Positions 33,807 to 41,870 of a stretch of 64,000 bases of DNA are shown in pieces; position 1 is the stretch's first letter; each line of letters starts with the position of its first letter. The stretch lies in contig NZ_BMWE01000013.1 of NCBI RefSeq assembly GCF_014651075.1, positions 62,001 through 126,000 on the forward strand, given 5' to 3'. This DNA comes from Streptomyces djakartensis. Lineage in GTDB: Bacteria; Actinomycetota; Actinomycetes; Streptomycetales; Streptomycetaceae. The notes below the pieces were generated by a model. The model was not told where the DNA came from, made no database searches, and worked only from the letters and a program-made list of their open reading frames with translations. A program made the position numbers and the translations under genes.

Positions 33807-34412
33807 ATGAACAAGCGAGGTTCGCCGTTCGCATCGGGTCCGCCGCCACCCCGCAAGCACCACGTGGCGGCGCGGTCGAACCCGCTGAGGCGTCCGTCCG
33901 ACAGGTTCGAATCCTGGCTCCACCGCTTCCTGATGCTCGTCCTCGTCATCGGACTGCCACTGGCGGCGATCGGCGCGGGGCTGACGGCCTACGACTCCAC
34001 GATGCGCACCGTGCGCACCCAGACCGCGCAGCGCCATGAGGTCACCGCCCGGCTGACGTCGAACGTCACGGGCGGCAGCGAAGCGACCAGGCAGCCGGCG
34101 CAGGTCCGCTGGGCCGAGGAGAACGGCACCGTCAGGACCGGCACCACCCTGGTGAAGCCCGGAACGCCCAAGGGCGCCACCGTCCGGATCTGGGTGGACC
34201 GGGCCGGAACCGTCACCGATCGGCCGGTGACGGCGGCCACGGCGTGGAGCAACGGCGGCTTCCTGGGCGGTATGGCGGCCATCGGCCTGGTCGTCGGCGT
34301 CTACGGCGTACGCGCGGGCGTCGGCCTGGTCCTCGACCGGAGGAGGTATGCGCAGTGGGACGCCGAGTGGGACCTGCTGGAACCGCGGTGGTCCGAACGC
34401 TTCCGCCGGTGA
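33807..34412 (+). CDS. Rv1733c-family membrane protein
   Basis: The 201-residue protein has a proline/arginine-rich N-terminus and two membrane segments (about residues 40-62 and 150-172) enclosing an extracytoplasmic domain of about 85 residues. This topology and 'FESWLHRFLMLVLVIGLP' match the Rv1733c family, a DosR-induced latency antigen in M. tuberculosis. The biochemical function is unknown. A palindromic box is upstream, and the DUF1876 gene follows by 61 bases. Confidence 0.85.
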   Translation: MNKRGSPFASGPPPPRKHHVAARSNPLRRPSDRFESWLHRFLMLVLVIGLPLAAIGAGLTAYDSTMRTVRTQTAQRHEVTARLTSNVTGGSEATRQPAQVRWAEENGTVRTGTTLVKPGTPKGATVRIWVDRAGTVTDRPVTAATAWSNGGFLGGMAAIGLVVGVYGVRAGVGLVLDRRRYAQWDAEWDLLEPRWSERFRR

Positions 34413-34473
34413 CCGGCGGGCAGCGCAGCACGTCCGGACCACATCCGTCCGGACCCGGACGAGGAGGATCGCG

Positions 34474-34761
34474 ATGTCACACACCCTGGACTGGAACGTC
34501 CGGCTCCACCTCTCGGAGGACGACGAGGGAACGACCAGGGCACAAGCCGTGCTGGACACCGGCGCCGCCGCGCTCACCGGCCACGGAACAGCGCACTGCA
34601 ACCCGGCGGACACCGACGTGCCGGAGATCGGCGACGAGCTCGCGGCCGGCAGGGCCATGAGGGACCTCGCCCAGCGGCTCCTGGACGCCGCCGAGCACGA
34701 CATCGAGGGCATGGGCGCGACCCGGCCGCGCAGCCGCGAGGCCGCCGCATGGCTCAAGTGA
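34474..34761 (+). CDS. DUF1876 domain protein (Rv1738/Rv2632c-like)
   Basis: This 95-residue protein starts at 'MSHTLDWNVRLHLSEDDEG' after GAGGAGGAT. It fits the DUF1876 family, including mycobacterial Rv1738, strongly DosR-induced and structurally likened to ribosome-hibernation factors. 'TRAQAVLDTG' and 'ELAAGRAMRDLAQRLLDAA' are the family core. A role in slowing translation during dormancy is inferred from that relative. Confidence 0.85.
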   Translation: MSHTLDWNVRLHLSEDDEGTTRAQAVLDTGAAALTGHGTAHCNPADTDVPEIGDELAAGRAMRDLAQRLLDAAEHDIEGMGATRPRSREAAAWLK

Positions 34762-34822
34762 CGCCGGGAGCCGGTCACCCCCAGGACGCGACAGCACTAG
34801 CACGAAAGAGAGAGCAGTGATC

Positions 34823-35743
34823 ATGCATGCTCATCTCGGCGACCAACTCGTAATCGACAGCCCGACGACCGGTGCGGCAAGGCGCGACGGCGAGATCATC
34901 GGACTGCACCATCCCGACGGGACGCCGCCCTACGACGTGCGCTGGTCGGACACGGACGAGGTGACGCTGGTCTTCCCCGGGCCCGACGCCCACATCCGTC
35001 ACCACGGGCACGAGCCCGGCACCACGCACGATGCCTCCCCGCCGCGTACGGCCGGGCCGCAGGACGGAGCCCCGGACGGCCCGCCCGCCATGACAGCCCG
35101 CCTCGGGGACCTCGGACGCCGCATCGCCGCGGAACGCCGCAGACAGCGGCTGAGCAGGGAGGAAACGGCCCGCCGCGCCCGCATGTCACCGGAGTACCTG
35201 GCGTATGTGGAGGAGCGGCCCGCCGACCCGAGTGTGGCGACGCTCATCAGGCTGGCGGACGCCCTGGGCACCACCGTCGGCTCACTGCGCGGCGGAGGCG
35301 GCGACCTCCCGCCCGGTCAGGGGCACGCGCTGCTGCACCCGCGGCTGCGCGACCTCACCCCGGCGGAATGCCGCACCCTGCTCTTCACGCACGGCGTGGG
35401 ACGGATCGCGATCACGGCGTCCGACGGCCGCCCGGCGGTCGTCCCGGTCAACTACGAGGTCGTCGACGAGGCGATCGTCTTCCGGACCGCGCCCGACTCG
35501 GTGCCCGCGGCCTCCGTGGGAACCGAGGTCGCCTTCGAGGTCGACCACGTCGACGAGGCCCTCAGCCAGGGCTGGAGCGTGCTCGCCGTCGGCCCCGCGA
35601 GCGTCGTCACGGACCCCGGCGCCATGCGGACGCTCACCCGACGCGCGCACACCACGCCATGGGCGGGCGGTGAACGCGAGATGTGGGTGTCCATCCGCCC
35701 CGTCACCCTCACCGGACGCCGCATCATCGCGGCCGACCGGTAG
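34823..35743 (+). CDS. DUF1918 - HTH (XRE) - pyridoxamine-phosphate-oxidase-like fusion protein
   Basis: This 306-residue paralog of the 10646 protein starts at 'MHAHLGDQLVIDSPTTG' (ATG 34823; a GTG two codons earlier is in frame). It has DUF1918 at residues 1-58, an XRE helix-turn-helix at about 92-155 ('REETARRARMSPEYLAYVE') and a PNPOx-like barrel at about 168-300. The two paralogs agree closely in the DUF1918 and barrel parts and diverge in the linker. It follows the DUF1876 gene by 61 bases and is probably in the same transcript. Confidence 0.85.
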   Translation: MHAHLGDQLVIDSPTTGAARRDGEIIGLHHPDGTPPYDVRWSDTDEVTLVFPGPDAHIRHHGHEPGTTHDASPPRTAGPQDGAPDGPPAMTARLGDLGRRIAAERRRQRLSREETARRARMSPEYLAYVEERPADPSVATLIRLADALGTTVGSLRGGGGDLPPGQGHALLHPRLRDLTPAECRTLLFTHGVGRIAITASDGRPAVVPVNYEVVDEAIVFRTAPDSVPAASVGTEVAFEVDHVDEALSQGWSVLAVGPASVVTDPGAMRTLTRRAHTTPWAGGEREMWVSIRPVTLTGRRIIAADR

Positions 35744-35831
35744 GGGCCACCCACACCGGAGGACGGCCGCGTCCGCCGTGCCGCCGGTCGATGATCCGGC
35801 GTCACGCACGAAACACCAGGAGGTGCCGGTC

Positions 35832-36734
35832 ATGGCCAACTCGGTTGTCGCCGGTGTGGACGGCTCACCCGAGGGTCTCGCGGCGGCCGACTGGGCGGCC
35901 CGGGAAGCGCTCCGCCGGGGACTGCCGCTCCGGCTCGTGCACGCCTGGGAGGGGGGCCTGCCGGACGAAGTCGCCCCCGAAGCGGTGCTTCCGGAGCTGA
36001 GGGCCCCTCAGCAGAACGCCCACCACGTGCTTCGCAACGCCCTCGCCCGCGTGTCCGAGCGCTATCCGCGGCTGTCCGTCACCGCGGAACAGGTGTGCAG
36101 GCCGCCTGTCCCCACCCTGCTCGCCGAGTCCGGCGACGCCGCCCTGCTCGTCATCGGCAGCCAGGGCCCCAGTGGTCTGGGCGGCTTCGTGTCGGGGTCG
36201 GTGGCCATGGCCACCGTCGCCCGCATGGAACATCCGGTCGTCCTGGTACGGGCCGGCGAGAGTGCCGAGGCGGAGCATCTTCCGGACGCCGATGGCCGGC
36301 CCTCGACCCACACGCCCTGCCGGGACGTGGCGGTCGCCGTCGATACCGGCGAACCGTCCGGCGACGTCCTGGACTTCGCCCTCCACGCCGCCGAGCTGCG
36401 CCGGGCACCACTGCGCGCGGTCCGCGCCTGGCGGGTGCCGTTCTCCTACGGCCTTCCCGACGCCGGGACACGCGCCCGGCTCAGGGCGGCGGCCGAACAC
36501 GAGCTGGCGGAACTGCTCGCACCGTGGCGCGAGAAGTACCCCACGGCCGTCGTCAAGGAGGAACTCCACGAGGGCTGGCCGGCACACGTCGTCGTCCGGG
36601 CCGCGGCCGGCGCCGGTCTGCTCGTCGCGGGCAGCCGCAGGCGCCGTACGGCGGTCGGCCCGCACACCGGCCCGGTCGCGCACGCCCTGATCCACCACGT
36701 GCGCTGCCCGCTCGCGCTGGTGCCGCACGACTGA
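35832..36734 (+). CDS. Universal stress protein, two UspA domains
   Basis: The 300-residue protein starts 'MANSVVAGVDGSPEGLAAA' after AGGAGG. Domain 1 has the ATP loop 'GSQGPSGLGGFVSGSVA', fitting G-2x-G-9x-G-S; domain 2 ('GSRRRRTAVGPHTGPVA') is degenerate. Within the island it resembles the 5511 and 24700 products most closely. It ends the stress island and is convergent with the PucR gene. Confidence 0.9.
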   Translation: MANSVVAGVDGSPEGLAAADWAAREALRRGLPLRLVHAWEGGLPDEVAPEAVLPELRAPQQNAHHVLRNALARVSERYPRLSVTAEQVCRPPVPTLLAESGDAALLVIGSQGPSGLGGFVSGSVAMATVARMEHPVVLVRAGESAEAEHLPDADGRPSTHTPCRDVAVAVDTGEPSGDVLDFALHAAELRRAPLRAVRAWRVPFSYGLPDAGTRARLRAAAEHELAELLAPWREKYPTAVVKEELHEGWPAHVVVRAAAGAGLLVAGSRRRRTAVGPHTGPVAHALIHHVRCPLALVPHD

Positions 36735-36787
36735 GCGCTGTACGGCGCTGCCGGCCCGGCGAAGGCCCGGCTCGGCTCCCGGACGCG

Positions 36788-38407
36788 TCACTCGCCGGGC
36801 ACCGCTGCTTCCCGCGCGTCGAGGACCAGCACCGCGACGTGCAGGGACGTGCGCTGCAGACCTGATTCCAGGTCGCAGCCGAGGACTCGTTCGATGGTGT
36901 GGAGGCGCTGGTAGTACGCCTGCCGGGACATGCCGGCCCGCTTCGCCGCGACCGACTTGTTCCCGGCTGCCGCGAGATAGGCCCGCAGGGCGGGAAGCAG
37001 GTCGCCGCCGTTGCGGTCGTCGTGCTCGATGAGGCGGGTCAGCTGCCGTTCCGCGTACCGCTGGAGCCGGGTGTCCGCCCGCAGCACACCCAGCAGCTCC
37101 GGGAGCCCGACGTCGGCGGAAACGTAGAACCAGCGGTCGGGTGAGGCGGGCGTGATCGCCTCGGCCGTCTGCTCGGCCTCCTGCCATGACCGGGCTATCC
37201 CGGAGAGGTCGGTCACGCCGGGGCCGACCGCGACGACGGCCTGCGGACCGAGCTCCTCGCGGGTCAGACGGCCGATCCGCTCGGCCACCGGCTGCCAGGC
37301 GCTCGCCTGCGCCAGGGCGAGCAGTACGCCGATCCGCCCCGGGGCCGTCGCGCCGACCAGGGCGCGGATGCCCGTCTGGGCCAGCGCCTTCGCCATCCGT
37401 TCGTCGAGATGCTCGTCGGCGCCGGTGTGCGGGTGGCGGACGACCACGGCGAAGAGTCGGTGGCCGAAGGCCGGCAGCCCCAGGGCCTCGGCGCGGGCAC
37501 GGGCGTCCGCGGGGGAGCGGAAGCGCCGTTCGTACAGGTCCCGCAGCACGCAGCGGTGAGCCCGGCGCTCCCACCAGGCCGGTCCGGCCAGACGCGCCAT
37601 GCTCAGGGCGACCGCCGCGCGCTCCAGGACCAGGATGTGCTCCGGGTCGGGCTCCGCGTTCAGCCGGCCCTCCAGCAGGACCAGCCGCCCCCACGGCCCG
37701 TGGTGATCCTGCACGGGTGCGATCAGCCACCCCTCCGGGCCGCTCGGCGCGATCTTCTCCGTGGTCGGCGCGGCCCGGGAACGCCTGGACCAGGCCGACA
37801 CCACCGGCTCGTACGGCCGGCCGAGCAGTTCGCACATCAGGACCCGGTGGTTGAGGTCCTCCAGCACCACGGGAGCTCCGGTGAGCTCCGCGGTGGTGTG
37901 CACCAGCTCCTCCGGGTCCGCGCCCCGCAGCGTCAGGGCGGTGAAGATGTCCTGGACGTCCCTCCCACGGCGCAGCAGCGCCCCCTGGGCGTCCAGGATG
38001 AGCGCGTGCACCGTCTGCGTGACGTCGATGAACCGGACGCCACGGGCCAGCTCCACCAGGGGCACGTCCCGGGCACGGCAGGCCGCCACCAGTTCGTCGG
38101 GAACCCTCCGGTACCGGTGTCCGAGTTCAACGATCAGGCCGGCCGCGCCGACGTCGGCGAGCTGGTCGACGTAGCCACGCAGTTCGGAGGCGTCCTCGGG
38201 ATAGGGCATGCCGGTCGTCAGCACCAGCTCGCCGCCCTCGAGGAAGTCGGCGGGGTTGAGCAGTTCCGTGACGTGCACCCACCGCACCGCACGGTCCAGC
38301 TGTGACTCGCCGGCCAGGACGCGCGGCATCCCCTCGGCGAGCACAGGCAGGCGCAGTACCTCCGTAATGCTGGGGAAGTGCCCGATTGCGGGATGTCTCG
38401 GCGGCAT
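36788..38407 (-). CDS. PucR-family transcriptional regulator
   Basis: The 539-residue protein starts at 'MPPRHPAIGHFPSITEVLRL' (ATG 38407; an in-frame GTG at 38455 is the alternative). The N-terminal PucR ligand domain covers about residues 12-130, a GGDEF-like central region about 290-410, and a C-terminal helix-turn-helix about 480-530 ('NKSVAAKRAGMSRQAYYQRL'). PucR proteins usually activate purine, GABA or polyamine catabolism. It is divergent from the transport/oxidation cluster starting at 38687 and very likely controls it. Confidence 0.92.
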   Translation of the reverse strand: MPPRHPAIGHFPSITEVLRLPVLAEGMPRVLAGESQLDRAVRWVHVTELLNPADFLEGGELVLTTGMPYPEDASELRGYVDQLADVGAAGLIVELGHRYRRVPDELVAACRARDVPLVELARGVRFIDVTQTVHALILDAQGALLRRGRDVQDIFTALTLRGADPEELVHTTAELTGAPVVLEDLNHRVLMCELLGRPYEPVVSAWSRRSRAAPTTEKIAPSGPEGWLIAPVQDHHGPWGRLVLLEGRLNAEPDPEHILVLERAAVALSMARLAGPAWWERRAHRCVLRDLYERRFRSPADARARAEALGLPAFGHRLFAVVVRHPHTGADEHLDERMAKALAQTGIRALVGATAPGRIGVLLALAQASAWQPVAERIGRLTREELGPQAVVAVGPGVTDLSGIARSWQEAEQTAEAITPASPDRWFYVSADVGLPELLGVLRADTRLQRYAERQLTRLIEHDDRNGGDLLPALRAYLAAAGNKSVAAKRAGMSRQAYYQRLHTIERVLGCDLESGLQRTSLHVAVLVLDAREAAVPGE

Positions 38408-38686
38408 AGGGGGTGCTTTCGTGCGAGGGGTCGGGGTCACCTTCGCACCGGCCACTCACCGTGACAAGAGGGGGACGGACACTTTCCGAAGCGTGACCGT
38501 CCGCCGTGACAGAACGTCTCGAGAAGGCCCCAAGGCGGAACAGAGTGTGGGTTGACCAGCGTGTTCCCCCGGGCCGAAAGTGAACGCCATCCCCAGAGAG
38601 ACCTGACTCGAAGAGGTCCGCCCGGTATCCGCACCGTGGTGGGGCACAACCGCCATCCAGACCACACCCGGCGAAAGGACGACCTC
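38408..38686. promoter_or_regulatory. Divergent promoter region between pucR-type gene and oxidase
   Basis: This 279-base gap must hold promoters for both directions. Locally it is less GC-rich. A run rich in GACAnnnT-like elements is present ('GGACGGACACTTTCCGAA', about 38472-38489), but I could not pin a single operator with confidence. Confidence 0.4.
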
Positions 38687-39823
38687 ATGCGCATCCCGAA
38701 GCGCGTCGCCGTGATCGGTGCCGGCAGCATGGGCAGCCAGGTCATGTGGCGACTGGCCGCCCGCGGAGCCGAGGTCATCGGCTACGACCGGTACGCGCCG
38801 GGACACGACCGCGGCGCCGCCGGGGGCGAGACCCGTATCTTCCGCGCCGTGCACCTCGGTGACCCCGGGTACATCCCGCTGCTGCACCTCGCGGACCGGA
38901 TGTGGGACCGGCTCCAGCGCGAGTCCGGCTTCCCGCTGCGGCGCCGCAGCGGCTGCCTCGTGATGGGTGATGCCGACTCGCCTCCCATGCGTCTTCTCCT
39001 CTCGGCCAGCACCGCGCACCGGCTGGACCACGAGGTACTGGACCAGGAGGCACTCGCCCGCCGCTACCCTCAGCACCGCCTCCCCACCGGGCACACCGCC
39101 GTCCTCGACCGGCTGGGCTCCGTCATCAGGCCCGAGGCGTCCATCCAGGCCGCTGCCGCTCGCGCCGAGCAACTCGGCGCCCGGCTGCACCGCTACACAC
39201 CGGTGCGGGAGATCGCCCCCGCGCCGGGCGGCGGGGTGCATGTCGTCACCGAACACGGCACGGACCACGTGGACGCCGCGGTCGTGACGGTGGGCCCGTG
39301 GATCAACACCCTGCTGCCGGACCTTCCGCGGACGGTCGACGTCCGCCGGCTGATCAGCTCCTGGCACCTTCCCACCCGCCACGACTGGTTCGCGGGCGGC
39401 GCCCCCGCCTTCGTGCGCAGTACCCCCCACGACTGCTACGGACTCCCGTCCCCCGACGGCATCTCCGTCAAGCTGGGCCTCTCCTTCGCCCGCTATCTGC
39501 CGGTACCCGACCCCGAACGGCTCGACCGCACGGTACGCCCGGAGGAACTCGCCACCTTCCGCGAGCTCATCGCCGAACTGATGCCCGACCTGAACCCCGA
39601 TCCCATCAGGCTGTCGGTCTACATGGAGGGATACACCACCTCCGGGAACCCGCTCGTCGGCCATCTGCCCGGCGAGGACGACATCATCGTCATGGTCGGC
39701 TTCTCCGGCAGCGGCTTCAAGCTCTCGCCCGCCATGGGTGAGATCGCCGCCGACCTCGCCCTCGACGGCAGCACCGAGCACCCCATCGGCTTCCTCGCAC
39801 CGGCCGGCGTCGGCGCCCCCTGA
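38687..39823 (+). CDS. FAD-dependent amine/amino-acid oxidase (N-methyltryptophan/sarcosine oxidase type)
   Basis: The 378-residue flavoprotein begins 'MRIPKRVAVIGAGSMGSQVM' with the GxGxxG dinucleotide fold at about residues 8-19 and 'GGETRIFRAVH' nearby, a stretch conserved in SolA/MSOX enzymes that bind FAD covalently. The later stretch 'FSGSGFKLSPAMGE' is the typical C-terminal FAD site. It oxidises a secondary amine or N-methyl amino acid, releasing H2O2. It starts the cluster divergent from PucR. Confidence 0.88.
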   Translation: MRIPKRVAVIGAGSMGSQVMWRLAARGAEVIGYDRYAPGHDRGAAGGETRIFRAVHLGDPGYIPLLHLADRMWDRLQRESGFPLRRRSGCLVMGDADSPPMRLLLSASTAHRLDHEVLDQEALARRYPQHRLPTGHTAVLDRLGSVIRPEASIQAAAARAEQLGARLHRYTPVREIAPAPGGGVHVVTEHGTDHVDAAVVTVGPWINTLLPDLPRTVDVRRLISSWHLPTRHDWFAGGAPAFVRSTPHDCYGLPSPDGISVKLGLSFARYLPVPDPERLDRTVRPEELATFRELIAELMPDLNPDPIRLSVYMEGYTTSGNPLVGHLPGEDDIIVMVGFSGSGFKLSPAMGEIAADLALDGSTEHPIGFLAPAGVGAP

Positions 39824-39894
39824 TCCACGGCAACCTCACCCCCGCTCCGGCCAGTCCGCCCCCGGCGCGCCCGAAAAAATCTGACAAATACCGA

Positions 39895-39911
39895 GCTGAA
39901 AGCTGTTCAGC
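39895..39911. promoter_or_regulatory. GCTGAA-AGCTG-TTCAGC palindrome with extra TTCAG repeat
   Basis: The arms are exact reverse complements with a 5-base spacer, and a further TGTTCAG follows (39912-39918). A promoter-like CTGACA lies just upstream (39881-39886). The site is 33 bases before the HAD gene start, as expected of an operator for the downstream operon. Confidence 0.5.
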
Positions 39912-39943
39912 TGTTCAGTTCCCCGGCTCCAGGGAGCACTCCC

Positions 39944-40624
39944 ATGCCCATTCCCTCATTGCAGTTCCGGCCGAAGTACGTCTCGTTCGACTGCTACGGC
40001 ACGCTGATCGAGTACCCGATCACCCCCATCACGCGTGAACTCGTCGGCGACCAGATCCCCGCGGAGCAGTGGGACCAGTTCGTCAAGGAGTTCCGCGGCT
40101 ACCGCTACGACCAGGTCCGCGGCGAGTACTACTCCTACGAGCAGGTGCTGCACGACTCGTTCGAGCGGGTCTGCCGCAAGTGGGGTGTGAAAGCCGCCCC
40201 GGACGCGGGCAAGCGGTTCGCGGACGGCGTCCGCAGCTGGGGCCCGCACGCGGACGTGCCGGAGCCGCTGAAGAAGATGAGCGAGCACTACAAGCTGGTG
40301 ATCTTCTCCAACGCCGACGACTCCTTCCTGGAAGAGAGCGTGCCCAGGCTCGGGGCGGACTTCCACGCGGTGTACACCGCTGAGCAGGCCGGCTTCTACA
40401 AGCCCCGGTACGCCGCCTTCGAGTACATGCTCGACCAGCTCGACGCGTCCCCCGAGGACTTCGTGCACGTCTCCTCGCACACCCGCTACGACCTGATGCC
40501 GATGCACGACATGGGCTTCCGCAACCTGATCCTGCTGGACCGCGGCTACGACCCCGTGACCCACGGCTACGACTACGTGCCGGTGAAGTCGCTGGACGAC
40601 CTCAACACCATGCTCGGCATCTGA
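39944..40624 (+). CDS. HAD-superfamily protein, type II haloacid-dehalogenase-like
   Basis: This 226-residue protein has the nucleophile Asp16 in 'FDCYGTL', the Ser-Asn of motif II in 'IFSNADDS', and the motif III Lys in 'YKPRY'. In true L-2-haloacid dehalogenases the next motif reads 'VSSN'; here it is 'VSSHTRYD', so the Asn is replaced by His. Dehalogenase activity is therefore doubtful; a phosphatase or other hydrolase role is more likely. The start has an AGGGAG ribosome site. It leads the ABC-transport operon. Confidence 0.85.
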   Translation: MPIPSLQFRPKYVSFDCYGTLIEYPITPITRELVGDQIPAEQWDQFVKEFRGYRYDQVRGEYYSYEQVLHDSFERVCRKWGVKAAPDAGKRFADGVRSWGPHADVPEPLKKMSEHYKLVIFSNADDSFLEESVPRLGADFHAVYTAEQAGFYKPRYAAFEYMLDQLDASPEDFVHVSSHTRYDLMPMHDMGFRNLILLDRGYDPVTHGYDYVPVKSLDDLNTMLGI

Positions 40625-40760
40625 CTGCGGCGCACACCGTCCCGCACGGACAGCCCCAGAGGCCTTGGCCGGCGGGTGGGTCTTCCACGGCATGCACGGC
40701 CCCGCACCCCCGTCCCCAGCCATCCCTCTTTCCCCTCAGCAACACCCCAGGAGGCACACG

Positions 40761-41870
40761 ATGAGAGACGCCCGTATAGACCGCAGGCTCTTCCTGCGCG
40801 GCGTCGGCGGAGCCACGGCGGGTCTCGCCGCCGCGACCGCCCTCAGCGCCTGCGGTACCGGCGTCAGCCGCAGCGCTTCCACCGGCACCGGTGGCAAGGG
40901 CGGCAAGACAGTGGTCGTCCGCGACAGCGGCGGCTCTTACGGTGCTGCGCTGCAGAAGGCGATCTACACGCCGTTCCAGCAGGAGACCGGCATCCAGGTG
41001 AAGGTACTCAACCTGGACGACGCTCCGCTTCTCGCCCAGATCAAGCAGGGCCGTCCGCAGTGCGACCTCATCAACAACTCGATGATGTCCCACCTCAAGT
41101 ACGTCAAGCAGGACGCGCTGGAGACGCTGGACCGCGACCGGCTCAAGAGTCTGAAGAGCGCGAAGATCCCGACGGCGCAGATCACCGATCACGCAGTCGG
41201 TCACAGCTTCTACGGGCAGTGCATCGGGTACCGCACGGATGCCTTCGACGGCAGGAAGCCGCAGTCGTGGGCGGACTTCTGGGACACCAAGCAATTCCAG
41301 GGGTCACGTGCGATGGTCCACCCGGACGGTGACCTGCCGGAGCTCGAGTTCGCGCTGCTGGCCGACGGTGTTGCGATGGACAAGCTGTATCCGCTGGATG
41401 TGGACCGTGCGTTCAAGGTGCTGACCCGGCTGCGCTCGGACATCAAGAAGTTCTGGGACAGCGGCCCGCTGCCCGGTGTGCTGCTGAGCCGCCAGGAGGT
41501 GACGATGTCCACGGTGTGGGACGGTCGGCTGGCTGATCTGCAGAAGCAGGGTGTGCCGGTGGCGCGTCAGTTGAACGGGATGCGCCGTCAGTTCTCGGGC
41601 TATGCCATCGCCAAGGGCGCGGCCAACGTGGATGCCGCCTACCAGCTGATGGACTTCGCGCTGCGTGCCGAGAGCCAGGCCGCCCTGGCGAAGGCGTTCC
41701 CGTCGAACCCGTCCTCCCCGGTGGCCTACGCCAAGCTCACCGAGGACGAGCGCAACGCGCTCGCGGGCGCGCCGAAGTACTACGACAAGGGCTTCGACGC
41801 GGATGTCGACTGGTGGCTGAAGAACGAAGCGGCCGTCACCAAGCGCTGGTTGGAGTGGGCCCGTGGCTGA
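40761..41870 (+). CDS. ABC transporter substrate-binding protein, Tat-type lipoprotein (PotD-like)
   Basis: The 369-residue protein starts after AGGAGG. It has twin arginines at 8-9 ('DRRLFLRG') and a lipobox 'LSAC' ending in Cys31, indicating Tat export followed by lipid attachment. The mature part resembles spermidine/putrescine-type binding proteins ('VVVRDSGGSYGAALQ', 'WADFWDTKQFQG'). It should capture a polyamine-like or other cationic amino compound outside the membrane. Its stop overlaps the ATPase start by eight bases. Confidence 0.9.
   Translation: MRDARIDRRLFLRGVGGATAGLAAATALSACGTGVSRSASTGTGGKGGKTVVVRDSGGSYGAALQKAIYTPFQQETGIQVKVLNLDDAPLLAQIKQGRPQCDLINNSMMSHLKYVKQDALETLDRDRLKSLKSAKIPTAQITDHAVGHSFYGQCIGYRTDAFDGRKPQSWADFWDTKQFQGSRAMVHPDGDLPELEFALLADGVAMDKLYPLDVDRAFKVLTRLRSDIKKFWDSGPLPGVLLSRQEVTMSTVWDGRLADLQKQGVPVARQLNGMRRQFSGYAIAKGAANVDAAYQLMDFALRAESQAALAKAFPSNPSSPVAYAKLTEDERNALAGAPKYYDKGFDADVDWWLKNEAAVTKRWLEWARG

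Noticed and set aside
33901..33922. tRNA-like T-arm and acceptor end (GGTTCGAATCC then TGGCTCCACC)
   Set aside because: It lies inside the Rv1733c-family coding region, reads as normal protein sequence there, and no matching 5' acceptor, D-arm or anticodon arm is found upstream.
36735..36787. GC-rich run between the usp and pucR-type stops considered as a terminator
   Set aside because: Only short 5-6 bp imperfect arms could be paired, not enough to support a stem-loop call.
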